Source: JASLDZ01 sp964244065 (GTDB taxonomy: Bacteria > Pseudomonadota > Alphaproteobacteria > Caulobacterales > Caulobacteraceae). Taken from it: a stretch of DNA of 64,000 nucleotides. Shown here piece by piece: positions 49,433 through 58,327 of this stretch; positions within the stretch are counted from its first letter, which is position 1; the number at the start of each line of letters is the position of its first letter. Both the position numbers and the translations under genes were made by a program. The notes below the pieces were generated by a model. It ran no database searches. It worked only from the letters and a program-made list of their open reading frames with translations, and had not been told where the DNA came from. The stretch spans positions 62,001-126,000 of the forward strand of contig CAXTHH010000004.1 in the NCBI GenBank assembly GCA_964244065.1, in the 5' to 3' direction.

Positions 49433-49723
49433 GTGAGGATTCGGAACGTCAGCCATAAGGGGTTGCGTCGGTTCATTGCGGACGAGGACGCCAGCGGCTT
49501 GCAGCCCGCCGTGGTGGAGAAGGTACGCCGCATAGTCTCCTTCCTCCAAGATATGGAGCGCGAGGACGAGCTGCGGACCGTCCCAGGCTGGAAGGCACAC
49601 CAGCTCACCGGCGACCGCAAGGGCGTCTGGAGTCTATTTGTCACGAAGAACTGGCGGATGACGTTTCGGATCGACCAGGACGAGATCGAGATCGTCGACC
49701 TGGACTATGAGGATTACCACTAG
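49433..49723 (+). CDS. higB: HigB/RelE-family toxin
   Basis: A 96-residue mRNA-interferase-like toxin: NVSHKGLRRFIADEDASGLQPAVVEKVRRIVSFLQDM, then WKAHQLTGDRKGVWSLFVTKNWRMTFRID and IVDLDYEDYH, the HigB/PemK-independent RelE fold ending. The start is GTG 49433. The antitoxin gene begins 9 bp later, the reversed toxin-first order characteristic of higBA. Confidence 0.9.
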   Translation: MRIRNVSHKGLRRFIADEDASGLQPAVVEKVRRIVSFLQDMEREDELRTVPGWKAHQLTGDRKGVWSLFVTKNWRMTFRIDQDEIEIVDLDYEDYH

Positions 49724-49732
49724 GAGGTGGCC

Positions 49733-50065
49733 ATGAACGCTAGCGCAGGCATCCGCATGAAGCGACCCGCCCATCCCGGCCAGTTCGTGAAGCACGAGAT
49801 CATCGACCCGCTCGGCCTTTCGGTGACGCGCGCGGCCGAGGTGCTCGGCGTGACGCGGGCCACCCTCTCCACCCTGCTCAACGAGCGCGCCCACCTTTCG
49901 CCCGACATGGCGGTGCGCATCGAGAAAGCGTTCGGCGTGTCGATGGACACGCTGATGCGGATGCAGAACAGCTACGACATCGCCCAGGCCCGTGAGCGGG
50001 CGGGGCAGATCAACGTCGCGCCCTTCAACGCCGCCGCGGAGCCGCCGCGCGCAGCCGCGGTTTGA
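49733..50065 (+). CDS. higA: HigA-family antitoxin
   Basis: A 110-residue XRE-type antitoxin: MKRPAHPGQFVKHEIIDPLGLSVTRAAEVLGVTRATLSTLLNERAHLSPDMAVRIEKAFGVSMDTLMRMQ, the HigA/VapI signature. AGGAGGTGGCC precedes ATG 49733. It neutralises HigB and represses the operon. This pair sits at the left border of the right-end cargo island. Confidence 0.92.
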   Translation: MNASAGIRMKRPAHPGQFVKHEIIDPLGLSVTRAAEVLGVTRATLSTLLNERAHLSPDMAVRIEKAFGVSMDTLMRMQNSYDIAQARERAGQINVAPFNAAAEPPRAAAV

Positions 50066-50222
50066 TGCGCGAGCCAATCGGTAGCGCGGAAATCGGTGAG
50101 CCCGCGTCTGGCCTGCGCCACTTGCGGTCCTTGCCTCAGCTCCGAGAAGCCGACTTTCGAGCGAGTTCAGTGTGGGTCGCAATGGATGCGAGTTGTCGGC
50201 GAATCCCTGGTCGACGCTGTCC

Positions 50223-50330
50223 TTAGTAGCGGCTGGCGATGACGTGGCTGCTGTCAAAGTCCACGCGCAGGAGCGCGAGGCGTAGGGGATCCGCGGCCTG
50301 GAGGCGGGCGGCCATCTTGGCGGCATGACG
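50223..50330 (-). pseudogene. C-terminal remnant of a prolyl-oligopeptidase-like protein
   Basis: The reverse strand reads HAAKMAARLQAADPLRLALLRVDF followed by SSHVIASRY and a stop at 50223-50225. This resembles the C-terminal end of S9 serine peptidases, where the catalytic His lies in a similar position. No upstream part is found. The 50066-50640 gap otherwise holds only unsupported short frames and a run of A/T just before the next gene that may be its promoter. Confidence 0.3.
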
Positions 50331-50640
50331 GAGGGGCTTTTGTCTCGCTGTGGCCTAGACCCGAGCTGCACGCCGCCCCGGAATCGAACTCGCGGCCGTT
50401 CTGAGACCCAGTCGGGTGTCTCGCCAGGATGTCTCGCAGCGGTATGCCTTTCGGAGCGCGTCGGGCACAAGCAAGAGTATGCTTGGCGGCTCTACCGCAC
50501 ATCGCGCGCGCCTGGTAGGGCAGAGAGGTTGAAGACGGTCCAGCGCTCGGTCACAATGGCCCTACACCCTGGCTCTCCAATACAAAATAAGAGAGTAATA
50601 CCCTCGTTCTTCACGCGCCCACCTTCAGGAGAAGCTAATC

Positions 50641-51273
50641 ATGACTGAGACAACGGTCAAGAGCCTGCAGGCCGCCTCTCGATATGATCTTCCTTTCCTA
50701 CATTTTGTACTTCGGGATGTCCTTGACGTCGATCTTCTAACCTCTTTGGCACAGTTGCCATTCCGGCCTCCAGGGAAGTACACTTCCGAGGGAACCCGGG
50801 AAGGGAACGAGAGTCACGTCTTTGCAACAGTAGAGACAGGTCAACGCTACTCCGCGCTGGAAAAGCTGAGGATCGTTCTACTGGATAAAGGCGTATGTTC
50901 TCTGCTCGGCCAACTTACTGGCCAGAGTTTAGACGGTCTAGGTCTTAGGGCGGCCTACTACGTTGACGATGATCGCTTTTGGCTTAAGCCTCACGCCGAT
51001 CTTCCAGAGAAAAAGCTGACCTTACTCGCCTATATATCTGGCATTCGCCATGGCGACGACGGTTTAGACCTGATTGGTGACGACTCCTCCAGGGTCAAAA
51101 CCCTGAAGGCCAGTGTCAACTCTGCAGTCCTCTTTGCTCCATCTGCGACAAGTGTTCACTCGCTTCCAGTTGGGAGAGTCAAACGAGAGCGAAGAAGCAT
51201 TGTAGTGAATTATGTTGACGGTCGCTGGCTAAACAGAGATCAGATTGGAGGTGTTGTCGGTGGTCCTTCATGA
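50641..51273 (+). CDS. 2OG-Fe(II) oxygenase-like protein (cargo)
   Basis: A 210-residue soluble protein. Facial-triad residues can be placed: His118 and Asp120 in FWLKPHADLPEKKLTLLAYI and His173 in SATSVHSLPVGR, with a following Arg-rich stretch (KRERRSIVVNYVDGRW) supplying the 2-oxoglutarate-binding Arg. This is the pattern of a double-stranded beta-helix dioxygenase; the substrate is unknown. Lower GC and A/T-ended codons mark it as foreign to the ICE core. The next gene begins inside its 3' end (14-bp overlap), so the two are translationally coupled. Confidence 0.68.
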   Translation: MTETTVKSLQAASRYDLPFLHFVLRDVLDVDLLTSLAQLPFRPPGKYTSEGTREGNESHVFATVETGQRYSALEKLRIVLLDKGVCSLLGQLTGQSLDGLGLRAAYYVDDDRFWLKPHADLPEKKLTLLAYISGIRHGDDGLDLIGDDSSRVKTLKASVNSAVLFAPSATSVHSLPVGRVKRERRSIVVNYVDGRWLNRDQIGGVVGGPS

Positions 51274-52561
51274 CGTTACAAATGCGGCGTGGGAGCTCAT
51301 CAAGACCGTATTCATAGTCATCGGCGTCGCTAACACGCTGATCGCAGGAGGGAAAAACGGCTTCCCTGTTCTTGGGAAGCTGTACAGTAGTCCGACCTCG
51401 TTTAGGGTGCGCGCCGCCTTGCGACTCCTTAACAAGCGCGAGCGCAGCGACCTTGAAGGGATGGTGGTCAAGGAGCTCATCGCCGCTCACGGAGATCGGT
51501 CGGCATCCGGGATAGCGCATCGAGATGAGCTATCAGTGCGACTGAGACATCCTCTCGCAACGTTGCTCAATACGGCACGATACGGTTCAGTGATGAGGCT
51601 GGCAAGGCAACCCTCAAGCGAGGGGCTCAGCAAGGCCTTCTCCGCAAGTTCCGATGCCAACGCTCGTCGAAGCATAACGATTGTCGCCCTGATCCTTGAT
51701 GATCCCGCCGCGCCAGCCTTACTACAGAAGCTGGAACAAGATTGCGTGTTAGACGGCGAGATTTTGCACGATCTCACTCAGTATCAGCGTAGGCTTGGAA
51801 CCAGTGCTGCCGCCGAAGCCTCTGCCGAGAAGATGATAGCTACGAGCGGACCAAGGTGGCAAGCGCGCGGCTGGCTGGATTTGGGACAAATTAGATTGCA
51901 AGGCGGACGAGACGAGTCGGCAGTAAAGCTGTTTTCAAGCGCCTTAGACCTGGCGCTCAAGACGCACGATCTGGAGGCGCAGGCGCAGGCGCACGGCAAT
52001 TTATCGATCACCTACGCTCGACAGGGATCATTGCCACAGGCCGAGCACCACGCGATACGATCTGTTTTGACAAACGCCGCAGCAGACCGACGACGAGGGT
52101 TGGCGATTTGCTTCGCAAATTGCGCCTTTATTTGGTCAGTGATGGGCCAGTTTGCTTTATCGAAAGCCTTTGCAGACACCTCGATTGTTTTAGCGGAAAA
52201 GGAGCAGAGAGGGGATATTGAGGCAAATGCCCGAAGGGCCCTCGCCTATGTCGCTCTCCGAGAAAACAACCCGGATATTAGCAAGGCTCACCTTCTCAGA
52301 GCGTTGCGGCTTTATGGTGAGTCATCTTACGTGGAAGGACGAGCCTCTTGCCTAGCCTTGAGCGCTATTCAGGCCTTCATGTCAGGTGCGGATCAACAGA
52401 CGAGTATCGAGCGGTGTGTCGAAGCCGCCGCTTCCTCCTTCATCTCCTTCGGAGCAACATCGCAAGCAAATCGTCTTGCGCGTATGCTGATCGCTCGCGC
52501 GCCTGACTCAGACTTCTTGAACCCCACTAAGCTCTCGGATGCATTCTTGGAGAGACACTGA
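51260..52561 (+). CDS. Membrane-anchored TPR-like protein (cargo)
   Basis: A 433-residue protein from GTG 51260, with TTGGAGG directly upstream inside the oxygenase gene. An N-terminal hydrophobic helix (TVFIVIGVANTLIAG) is followed by ~130 residues without a known domain. TPR-like helical repeats follow from about residue 190 (ARGWLDLGQIRLQGGRDESAVKLFSSALDLALK, AQAHGNLSITYARQGSLPQAEHHAIRSVL, RRALAYVALRENNPDISKAHLLRALRLYG). It shares the lower GC of the oxygenase gene. Its function is unknown. Confidence 0.62.
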   Translation: MVLHDVTNAAWELIKTVFIVIGVANTLIAGGKNGFPVLGKLYSSPTSFRVRAALRLLNKRERSDLEGMVVKELIAAHGDRSASGIAHRDELSVRLRHPLATLLNTARYGSVMRLARQPSSEGLSKAFSASSDANARRSITIVALILDDPAAPALLQKLEQDCVLDGEILHDLTQYQRRLGTSAAAEASAEKMIATSGPRWQARGWLDLGQIRLQGGRDESAVKLFSSALDLALKTHDLEAQAQAHGNLSITYARQGSLPQAEHHAIRSVLTNAAADRRRGLAICFANCAFIWSVMGQFALSKAFADTSIVLAEKEQRGDIEANARRALAYVALRENNPDISKAHLLRALRLYGESSYVEGRASCLALSAIQAFMSGADQQTSIERCVEAAASSFISFGATSQANRLARMLIARAPDSDFLNPTKLSDAFLERH

Positions 52562-52602
52562 AGTTTTACGAGCGGCAGTGAGCGGCCTCCAGGCGGCGCA
52601 CG

Positions 52603-52824
52603 TCAGGCGATGACCGACGTAGCTGAAACGGGAAAGTATAAGACATGCATCGCGGGTTTGTCCTCCGATGCGGCCAGGACGATGTCTCGCTCTGACGGCA
52701 ATAGGCAGTGCTGAGGTGTCGGAACCGTCGTCCTTACCGCTGCAGCGGGCAGCGGGCGCGCCCGCGACATCACAATGCCCCGGAGGCGGGGGGAAAGAGG
52801 CAGTGAGATTCTCAACCTGTCCAC
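52603..52824 (-). pseudogene. Fragment resembling the N-terminus of a Crp/Fnr-type regulator
   Basis: The reverse strand frame has CLLPSERDIVLAASEDKPAMHVLYFPVSATS, recalling the start of cyclic-nucleotide-binding regulators (LLP..ER..L....V.YFP.S). Only this ~35-residue stretch is convincing and nothing follows. The whole 52562-53278 gap looks like decayed sequence; 52825-53278 shows nothing I can name. Confidence 0.25.
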
Positions 52825-53278
52825 CAGTCAGGTCAAGATCAGCCCAGACGCCAAGCCTTTCGCACCATCAAGCTCTCCGTCCGGTTCCTGAAGCTCCGCC
52901 GAGGCGAGCCCATCGACGAGGGTCGTCGCGCAGAGCCGGCCTCATCACGGTCGAGGCGTCGTCCAAGCGCTTGGACGGCGAACTCCTTTGTCGGGCGATG
53001 GCCAGCAGACGCTGACGCCGGTGGCCGGCTGACCTCTCCGTTCACCTTCCTAGGTAGGCGGTAACAACGCCCTCGGAAGCCGGAGTTGGTGTCTCTACCG
53101 GCTCGCTTCTGAGGCGTCTCACTATGCTCGCCTCACCCTTTCGGGACAAGGTTGACCCACAAGGGTATACCCTCTCGGCAGCGTGCCTCACCGCTCGACC
53201 CTGCTCAAAATAGCGTGCAGCCATAGGTAGTGGCCGCGGACTGAACACACGCTTTGACAAAGGCTCTGTTGGTGGACC

Positions 53279-54596
53279 ATGAAAGCGGGCCGAAGGGGGG
53301 CGCCGGTGGGTAATAGTTTTTACGACCGGCCGATCCTTAACTCGCCCTATGGATCGCCGTCGCTGTACCATCCGCTCGACGACACAGGGCAGCCGATTGA
53401 GGGCGAGCCCATCAGGGGCCGCCGACCGTCCAAATTTATCGTCCCCGTGCCAGCATCGCGGAAGAAGGCGACCGCCATCCAGGCTTCGCTTGACCTCGAG
53501 ACCTATACCGACAATGCAAAAATCAACGAGATTCGCGGTTATCTAGCAGCTTGGCGTGCGATCCCGAACCCCTGCGATTGGGGCGTCGCCCCGGCGACAC
53601 AGCGCTTGCTAGAGCACTGGCGACGGCCAAGAGACGAATGGGCCGGTCCGCGTCCATTTTTCTGCCAGATCGAAGCGGCCGAGACCATCATTTGGCTGAC
53701 CGAGGTCGCGCCTCGCCGTGCGGCAACGAAGGGCTTGCTAGGCCAAATCGCGAAATACAACGAGGAGGCCAACCCCGCGCTTTTCCGACTGGCGATGAAG
53801 ATGGCCACGGGCAGCGGCAAGACGACCGTCATGGCAATGCTGATCGCCTGGCAGGCGGTCAACGCCGCGCGCAAGGAAGGGAAGGAATTCTCGCGCGCCT
53901 TTTTGATCGTGGCGCCCGGAATAACGATCAAGGACAGGCTACGAGTTCTGCAGCCGAGCGAGCCTGGCAACTATTACGACACGCGCGAGATAGTGCCGCC
54001 GGAGATGCTTCCCGAGGTCCGCCGCGCCGAGATCGTTATCACCAACTATCATGCCTTCCAGCACCGTGAGACGCTGGCGTTGCCGAAGGCCGCCCGAAGC
54101 TTTCTGCAGGGCAACGATCCCGAGCCGGTCAGAACGACGGAGACCGATGCGCAGATGCTCTCGCGGGCGTGCGAGCCGTTGCTGCGCTTCGAGCGGGTGA
54201 ACGTCATCAACGACGAGGCGCATCACTGCTACCGGCACAAGGTCGGCGGAGACGCCGAAGGCACCCTAACGGGAGAGGAGAAGAAGGAAGCCGAACAGAA
54301 CGAGGAAGCCGCCCGCCTCTGGATCAACGGCATCGAGGCGCTCGATCGCCAGCTCAAGAAGGGCAAGCGCAGCGGCGGCGTGCGGGCCGTCTACGATCTG
54401 TCTGCCACGCCCTTCTTCCTCAGCGGCTCCGGCTATCAGGAGGGCACGCTGTTCCCGTGGGTGGTTTCCGACTTCAGCCTCATGGACGCGATCGAGAGCG
54501 GAATCGTCAAGCTTCGAGCGGCCGGCGGGTGGGCGGATCGCGGTGAAGGTCATCAACCACTTCGGAGACGAGGTGATGAAGGTGTTTGGGGCGTGA
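53279..54596 (+). pseudogene. Truncated type III restriction subunit (Res/DEAD helicase)
   Basis: About 415 residues match the N-terminal half of a Res-type helicase: YDRPILNSPYGSPSLYHPLDDTGQPIEGEP, Walker A KMATGSGKTTVMAML (Lys181), the DEAH box VINDEAHHCY, and motif III YDLSATPFFLSGSGY. Full proteins are about twice as long. After LMDAIESGIVKL the frame is lost. In another frame, 54522-54596 reads PAGGRIAVKVINHFGDEVMK and on to a stop, like the C-terminal tail of a type III restriction-modification protein. A large internal deletion is therefore likely. GTG 53306 is an alternative start. Confidence 0.75.
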
Positions 54597-54606
54597 TGGA
54601 CGGTCC

Positions 54607-55098
54607 ATGCTGATCCAGAACTATGGCTTATTCTGGCGGCGCGATCAGGTCGAATGGGGCTTTCGTGGCAAGGGCTATAAAGGAAGTCTGCCAGGAAAAT
54701 ACGCCAAACGAATACGCAGCCCGGAGGTCGACTTCCGAGAACAGCAAGGCGTCTACGTTTTATATGATAACAACTTCAAGATCGTGTATGTAGGTCAAGC
54801 CGGACGCGGCGAGCAGCGGCTTTTCACGCGGTTGCGCAATCACAAGCGCGACCATCTCGCTCAGCGGTGGAGCCGCTTCTCTTGGTTCGGTATAATCCCT
54901 GTCCGAAAGGGCGCGCTGGAAGCCGCATTTGTTCTGAAACCACCGTCAGTAAGCGAAATCTTGAACCACGTAGAGGGTATACTGCTAGCGGCAGCTGAAC
55001 CACCTCTGAACCTGCAGCGCGGGCGTTTCGGCGAAAGGGTTCAGCAATACCTGCAGCATTGCTCCGAGATCGACGATGACGAGGGCGAGGAGGAATAG
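54607..55098 (+). CDS. GIY-YIG nuclease family protein
   Basis: A 163-residue protein (ATG 54607). The catalytic core is GVYVLYDNNFKIVYVGQAG (GIY and YIG strands as GVY and YVG), RLFTRLRNHKRDHLAQRW with the catalytic Arg, and HVEGILLAAAEPPLNLQRG with the metal-binding Glu and following Asn. The N-terminal 55 residues are a basic extension. It lies 11 bp after the restriction remnant and its stop abuts the next ATG. A nuclease role with the adjoining helicase is inferred. Confidence 0.82.
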   Translation: MLIQNYGLFWRRDQVEWGFRGKGYKGSLPGKYAKRIRSPEVDFREQQGVYVLYDNNFKIVYVGQAGRGEQRLFTRLRNHKRDHLAQRWSRFSWFGIIPVRKGALEAAFVLKPPSVSEILNHVEGILLAAAEPPLNLQRGRFGERVQQYLQHCSEIDDDEGEEE

Positions 55099-57165
55099 AT
55101 GAACTTTCTCATCGCCGACACCTTCACCGCCGCATTCAACCGCCTGTCGGGCCAAGACCAGAAGGCAGTGAAGGCGAGCGTCTTCGACCTTCAGATGGAC
55201 TCAACCGGTAACGGGCTCCAGCTCCACCGCATCGACAAGAGCAAAGACCCGAACTTCTGGTCAGCCCGAGTCACTCGGGACGTGCGGCTTATCGTTCACA
55301 AGACCGGAGAGTCTGTGCTGGTCGCCTACGTCGATCATCACGACGACGCTTATGCCTGGGCCGAGCGGCGGCGGATCGAAGCGCATCCGCGCACCGGCGC
55401 TGTGCAGATAGTCGAAGTCCGCGAGCGGGTGGAAGAGGTCGCACCGCCCGCGACGTTCGACTTCGTGGTTCCCAAGGTGCTCGCCGCGGCCGAGCCTCAG
55501 CCGCAGCTCTTCGCATTGCTGGACGACGAAGCTCTGCTCTCAATAGGTGTACCGGCGGACTGGCTGGGCGATGTGCGCGCTGCGACCGAGGACACGTTCT
55601 TTACGCTCGCGGAGCATCTGCCGGCAGAATCTTCCGAAGCGTTGCTCGAGTATGCGGCGACCGGCCTGCTGCCGAAGCCGGCGCCGGCAGCCGCCGACCC
55701 CTTCACCCACCCCGACGCACTGCGTCGCATCCGGCCAATCGCCGACCAGGAGGAGCTCGAGCAGGCGCTAGCGTTCCCCTGGGAGAAATGGGGGGTCTTC
55801 CTGCACCCCTCTCAGCGCGACCTGACGGACCGCAGCTTTGCCGGGCCGGCGCGTGTTGCCGGGTCGGCGGGTACTGGCAAAACGATCGTGGCGATCCACC
55901 GCGCGGTGCGGCTCGCGCGCGATAATCCGAACGCACGTGTCCTGCTTGCCAGCTTTTCGCAGCCGCTGGCCGACGCAATGGCAAAGAAGCTCAAGGTGCT
56001 AGCGCCAGAGACCGGCGGGATTGTGCCACGCGTCACGACGGCTTCGTTCCGGGGCATCGTCGAGCAGATGTACCAGCTCGAACATGGCTTGCGGCCGCGG
56101 ATAGCCTCGGACGCAGTCCTGCGGGAGCGGCTGAGCGAGGCTGCCCGCGCCGTGCAGCTCAAGGGGTTCTCCGATCGCTTCCTGCTGTCGGAATGGACCA
56201 ACGTCATCGACGCTTGGGGCATCACCTCCTCGGAGGCCTACGCGACCGTGCAGCGCATGGGGCGGAAGAGCCGGCTCGGCCCCAATCAGCGCGAGCGGCT
56301 GTGGCCGGTGTTTGAAGCAGTGCGCGCGGCGCTTGTCGCTGAGCGCCACACGACCTGGGCGCAGGTGTTCACGGGATTGGCCGATGCCCTCGCTGGCCGC
56401 GCCGCCAAGCCGTTCGATCACATCATCCTCGACGAGGCGCAGGACCTAGCGCCGGCCGAGCTGCGCTTCTTCGCTGCACTGGCGCCGGCCGGTCCCGACG
56501 CGCTGTTCCTGGCCGGCGATATGGGCCAGCGCATCTTCCAGCATCCCTTTTCCTGGGCCAGTCTGGGCGTCGAGGTTCGCGGCCGCTCGCATACGCTCAA
56601 GGTCTGCTACCGCACCTCGCAGCAAATCCGGCAAGCGGCCGATCATCTGCTGCCGCTCGTGCTGCGCGACGTCGACGGGACGGAAGACGAGCGGCGCGGC
56701 ATTGTCTCGGTGTTCGACGGACCCGCGCCGCGCGTCGAGACATTTTCCACCGCAGCCGACGAAGTCAAGGCTGTCGGTACCGCGGTCGCGGCGTGGTTGG
56801 CGGACGGCGTCGCCGCCCATGAGATCGGCATCTTCGTGCGCACCTCCGATCTGGTCACTAGGGCTCGCTCTGCGCTCGAAGGGATCGATGGCGCTGCCGC
56901 CATCACTACCGCGCCGATGCATCTCGCCAAAGGATTAGAGTTTCGCGCCGTCTCCGCAATGGCGTGCGATCAAGGTATCCTTCCGCTCGACGAGCGCGTC
57001 GAGGATGCCGCCGACGAGGCGGAACTCGACGAGATTTATGAGACTGAGCGGCGGCTTCTGTACGTCGCCTGCACACGCGCGCGCGAGCATCTGCTCGTAA
57101 CCGGCGTGCGACCCGCGTCCGAATATCTGCCTGACTTCGAAAGCGATGGTTCGCGTTTGAGTTAG
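55099..57165 (+). CDS. RelE-like domain fused to a UvrD-family helicase
   Basis: A 688-residue fusion. Residues 1-~92 have a RelE/ParE-like fold pattern (FTAAFNRLSGQDQKAVKASVFDLQ, NFWSARVTRDVRLIVHK, VLVAYVDHHDDAYAWAERR). Residues ~235-680 are a superfamily 1 helicase: Walker A AGSAGTGKTIVA (Lys261), Walker B HIILDEAQDL, KVCYRTSQQIR, APMHLAKGLEFRAV and RRLLYVACTRAREHLLV. No nuclease domain is seen in it; the upstream GIY-YIG protein may supply one. The stop-start junction (TAGATG) makes them one operon. Such fusions occur next to restriction genes, and a defence role is likely but unproven. Confidence 0.8.
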   Translation: MNFLIADTFTAAFNRLSGQDQKAVKASVFDLQMDSTGNGLQLHRIDKSKDPNFWSARVTRDVRLIVHKTGESVLVAYVDHHDDAYAWAERRRIEAHPRTGAVQIVEVRERVEEVAPPATFDFVVPKVLAAAEPQPQLFALLDDEALLSIGVPADWLGDVRAATEDTFFTLAEHLPAESSEALLEYAATGLLPKPAPAAADPFTHPDALRRIRPIADQEELEQALAFPWEKWGVFLHPSQRDLTDRSFAGPARVAGSAGTGKTIVAIHRAVRLARDNPNARVLLASFSQPLADAMAKKLKVLAPETGGIVPRVTTASFRGIVEQMYQLEHGLRPRIASDAVLRERLSEAARAVQLKGFSDRFLLSEWTNVIDAWGITSSEAYATVQRMGRKSRLGPNQRERLWPVFEAVRAALVAERHTTWAQVFTGLADALAGRAAKPFDHIILDEAQDLAPAELRFFAALAPAGPDALFLAGDMGQRIFQHPFSWASLGVEVRGRSHTLKVCYRTSQQIRQAADHLLPLVLRDVDGTEDERRGIVSVFDGPAPRVETFSTAADEVKAVGTAVAAWLADGVAAHEIGIFVRTSDLVTRARSALEGIDGAAAITTAPMHLAKGLEFRAVSAMACDQGILPLDERVEDAADEAELDEIYETERRLLYVACTRAREHLLVTGVRPASEYLPDFESDGSRLS

Positions 57166-57421
57166 TGGCTCCAAGTACGCGGAGCAGAAGGGCGAGACTA
57201 TGTCCTGAATACCAGCATCGTAAACGGCGGCATCTGCGTTGCGCCTAACGTTCAGTATGGGAAGCGCTTTTGCCCGACAGTGCCCACCCGGGGAGGGGGG
57301 GGGGGCGGCAGCTTGGCGCCACAATCGGACAATGGCCTTGTTCCAGGAAGGCGACCTTCCAGGTTGCGTGACAGTAAGCTTGGTGCCGGAACCGCGTCGG
57401 CACTATGGGGCGGAGATGCGG

Positions 57422-58327
57422 TTAGGGTTTGACCGCCTGCCTCGCAGTCGCTCGATATGGCACCGCTCCGGTGGCGGTGAGGTCGAGGTGGTAGCGCCGT
57501 GCATCAAGGACCTCTAACAGCTTGGCCTCATCGGTCACGTTGCAGAGAAGGCGGCCGTTGACCTCCTTGAAGCGGACGCCCTGCGCCCGGGCCAGCTCCT
57601 CGATCACGGCGCGTTGCATCAGCGCCAAATTCGGGTTCGAGGCTACCGAATGGGCGATCCTTGCCAGCTTCGGATGTCGTCCAATTTTCTCCCTCACGCG
57701 GGAGAGATCCAGGAATGTGACCGCGTCGTGGATCGCCTGGACCTTGGCCGTCGCTGAGGCCGCGACCTGCTGGACGAGCTGCGCTACTTGCTCCATCGGA
57801 CGTGATTCGAGAATGAATACATGGTCGGTGGTAATCAGCATATCGAAGGTCCGGTCCAGGCGCAGGACCCGCTCCTCAATCAACTGAAGGGAATTGTCGA
57901 CAAGGCGAACAAGCTTGTTTTGCGCACCTAAGGTCGCCTTGGCGTTCCGCGCCTTCTTTACACCGACGATGATCCGCCCGATATTGTCGACAAACTTTGC
58001 AAAGTAATATTCCAGGTCGGCCAAGTGGTTCTGGAGATCCGGCAATTCAGCCAAGGCGCCGCTGTCGAAGATGTCCGACAGGCTCTGAAAGAGCGGATTC
58101 GCGCGGAGGGCGTAGATTCGGCGGCGCTCACCATAGTCTTCAGAGATGTCGTGCGCCTCCCAGTCGCTTTCGAGACTCTCGAAGGCGTCTACTGTCTCGC
58201 GGAGGATCGCCTTGAGGGCGTTCCGGACGCCGACATCGATGGGCACAAAGAAGCGCTCACCATTGGTGAGCGCGGCGTGGAAGTCGGCCGAACTGATGTC
58301 GCCTGGATTGAATTCTGCTGTGATCAT
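57422..58327 (-). CDS. kwaB: KwaB-like protein (DUF4868), Kiwa defence system
   Basis: A 301-residue protein whose C-terminal half matches DUF4868: VREKIGRHPKLARIAHSVASNPNLALMQRAVIEELARAQGVRFKEVNGRLLCNVTDEAKLLEVLDARRYHLDL. The N-terminal half is helical. In Kiwa, KwaB acts with the membrane protein KwaA and targets phage DNA functions. The upstream gene here encodes a small four-helix membrane protein and overlaps by 4 bp (ATGA), matching the kwaA-kwaB order. I assign it by domain plus pairing. Confidence 0.78.
   Translation of the reverse strand: MITAEFNPGDISSADFHAALTNGERFFVPIDVGVRNALKAILRETVDAFESLESDWEAHDISEDYGERRRIYALRANPLFQSLSDIFDSGALAELPDLQNHLADLEYYFAKFVDNIGRIIVGVKKARNAKATLGAQNKLVRLVDNSLQLIEERVLRLDRTFDMLITTDHVFILESRPMEQVAQLVQQVAASATAKVQAIHDAVTFLDLSRVREKIGRHPKLARIAHSVASNPNLALMQRAVIEELARAQGVRFKEVNGRLLCNVTDEAKLLEVLDARRYHLDLTATGAVPYRATARQAVKP

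Noticed and set aside
50370..50440. Possible tRNA-like 3' fragment (minus strand, GAGTTCGATTCC-like T-loop and GAGAC/GTCTC stem)
   Set aside because: The bases flanking the T-loop do not pair as a T-stem, and no acceptor or D arm can be drawn.
57280..57310. Long G-run near 57291-57304
   Set aside because: It stands in a short intergenic gap with no pairing partner or repeat. It may be a G-quadruplex or assembly artefact, but nothing supports a function.
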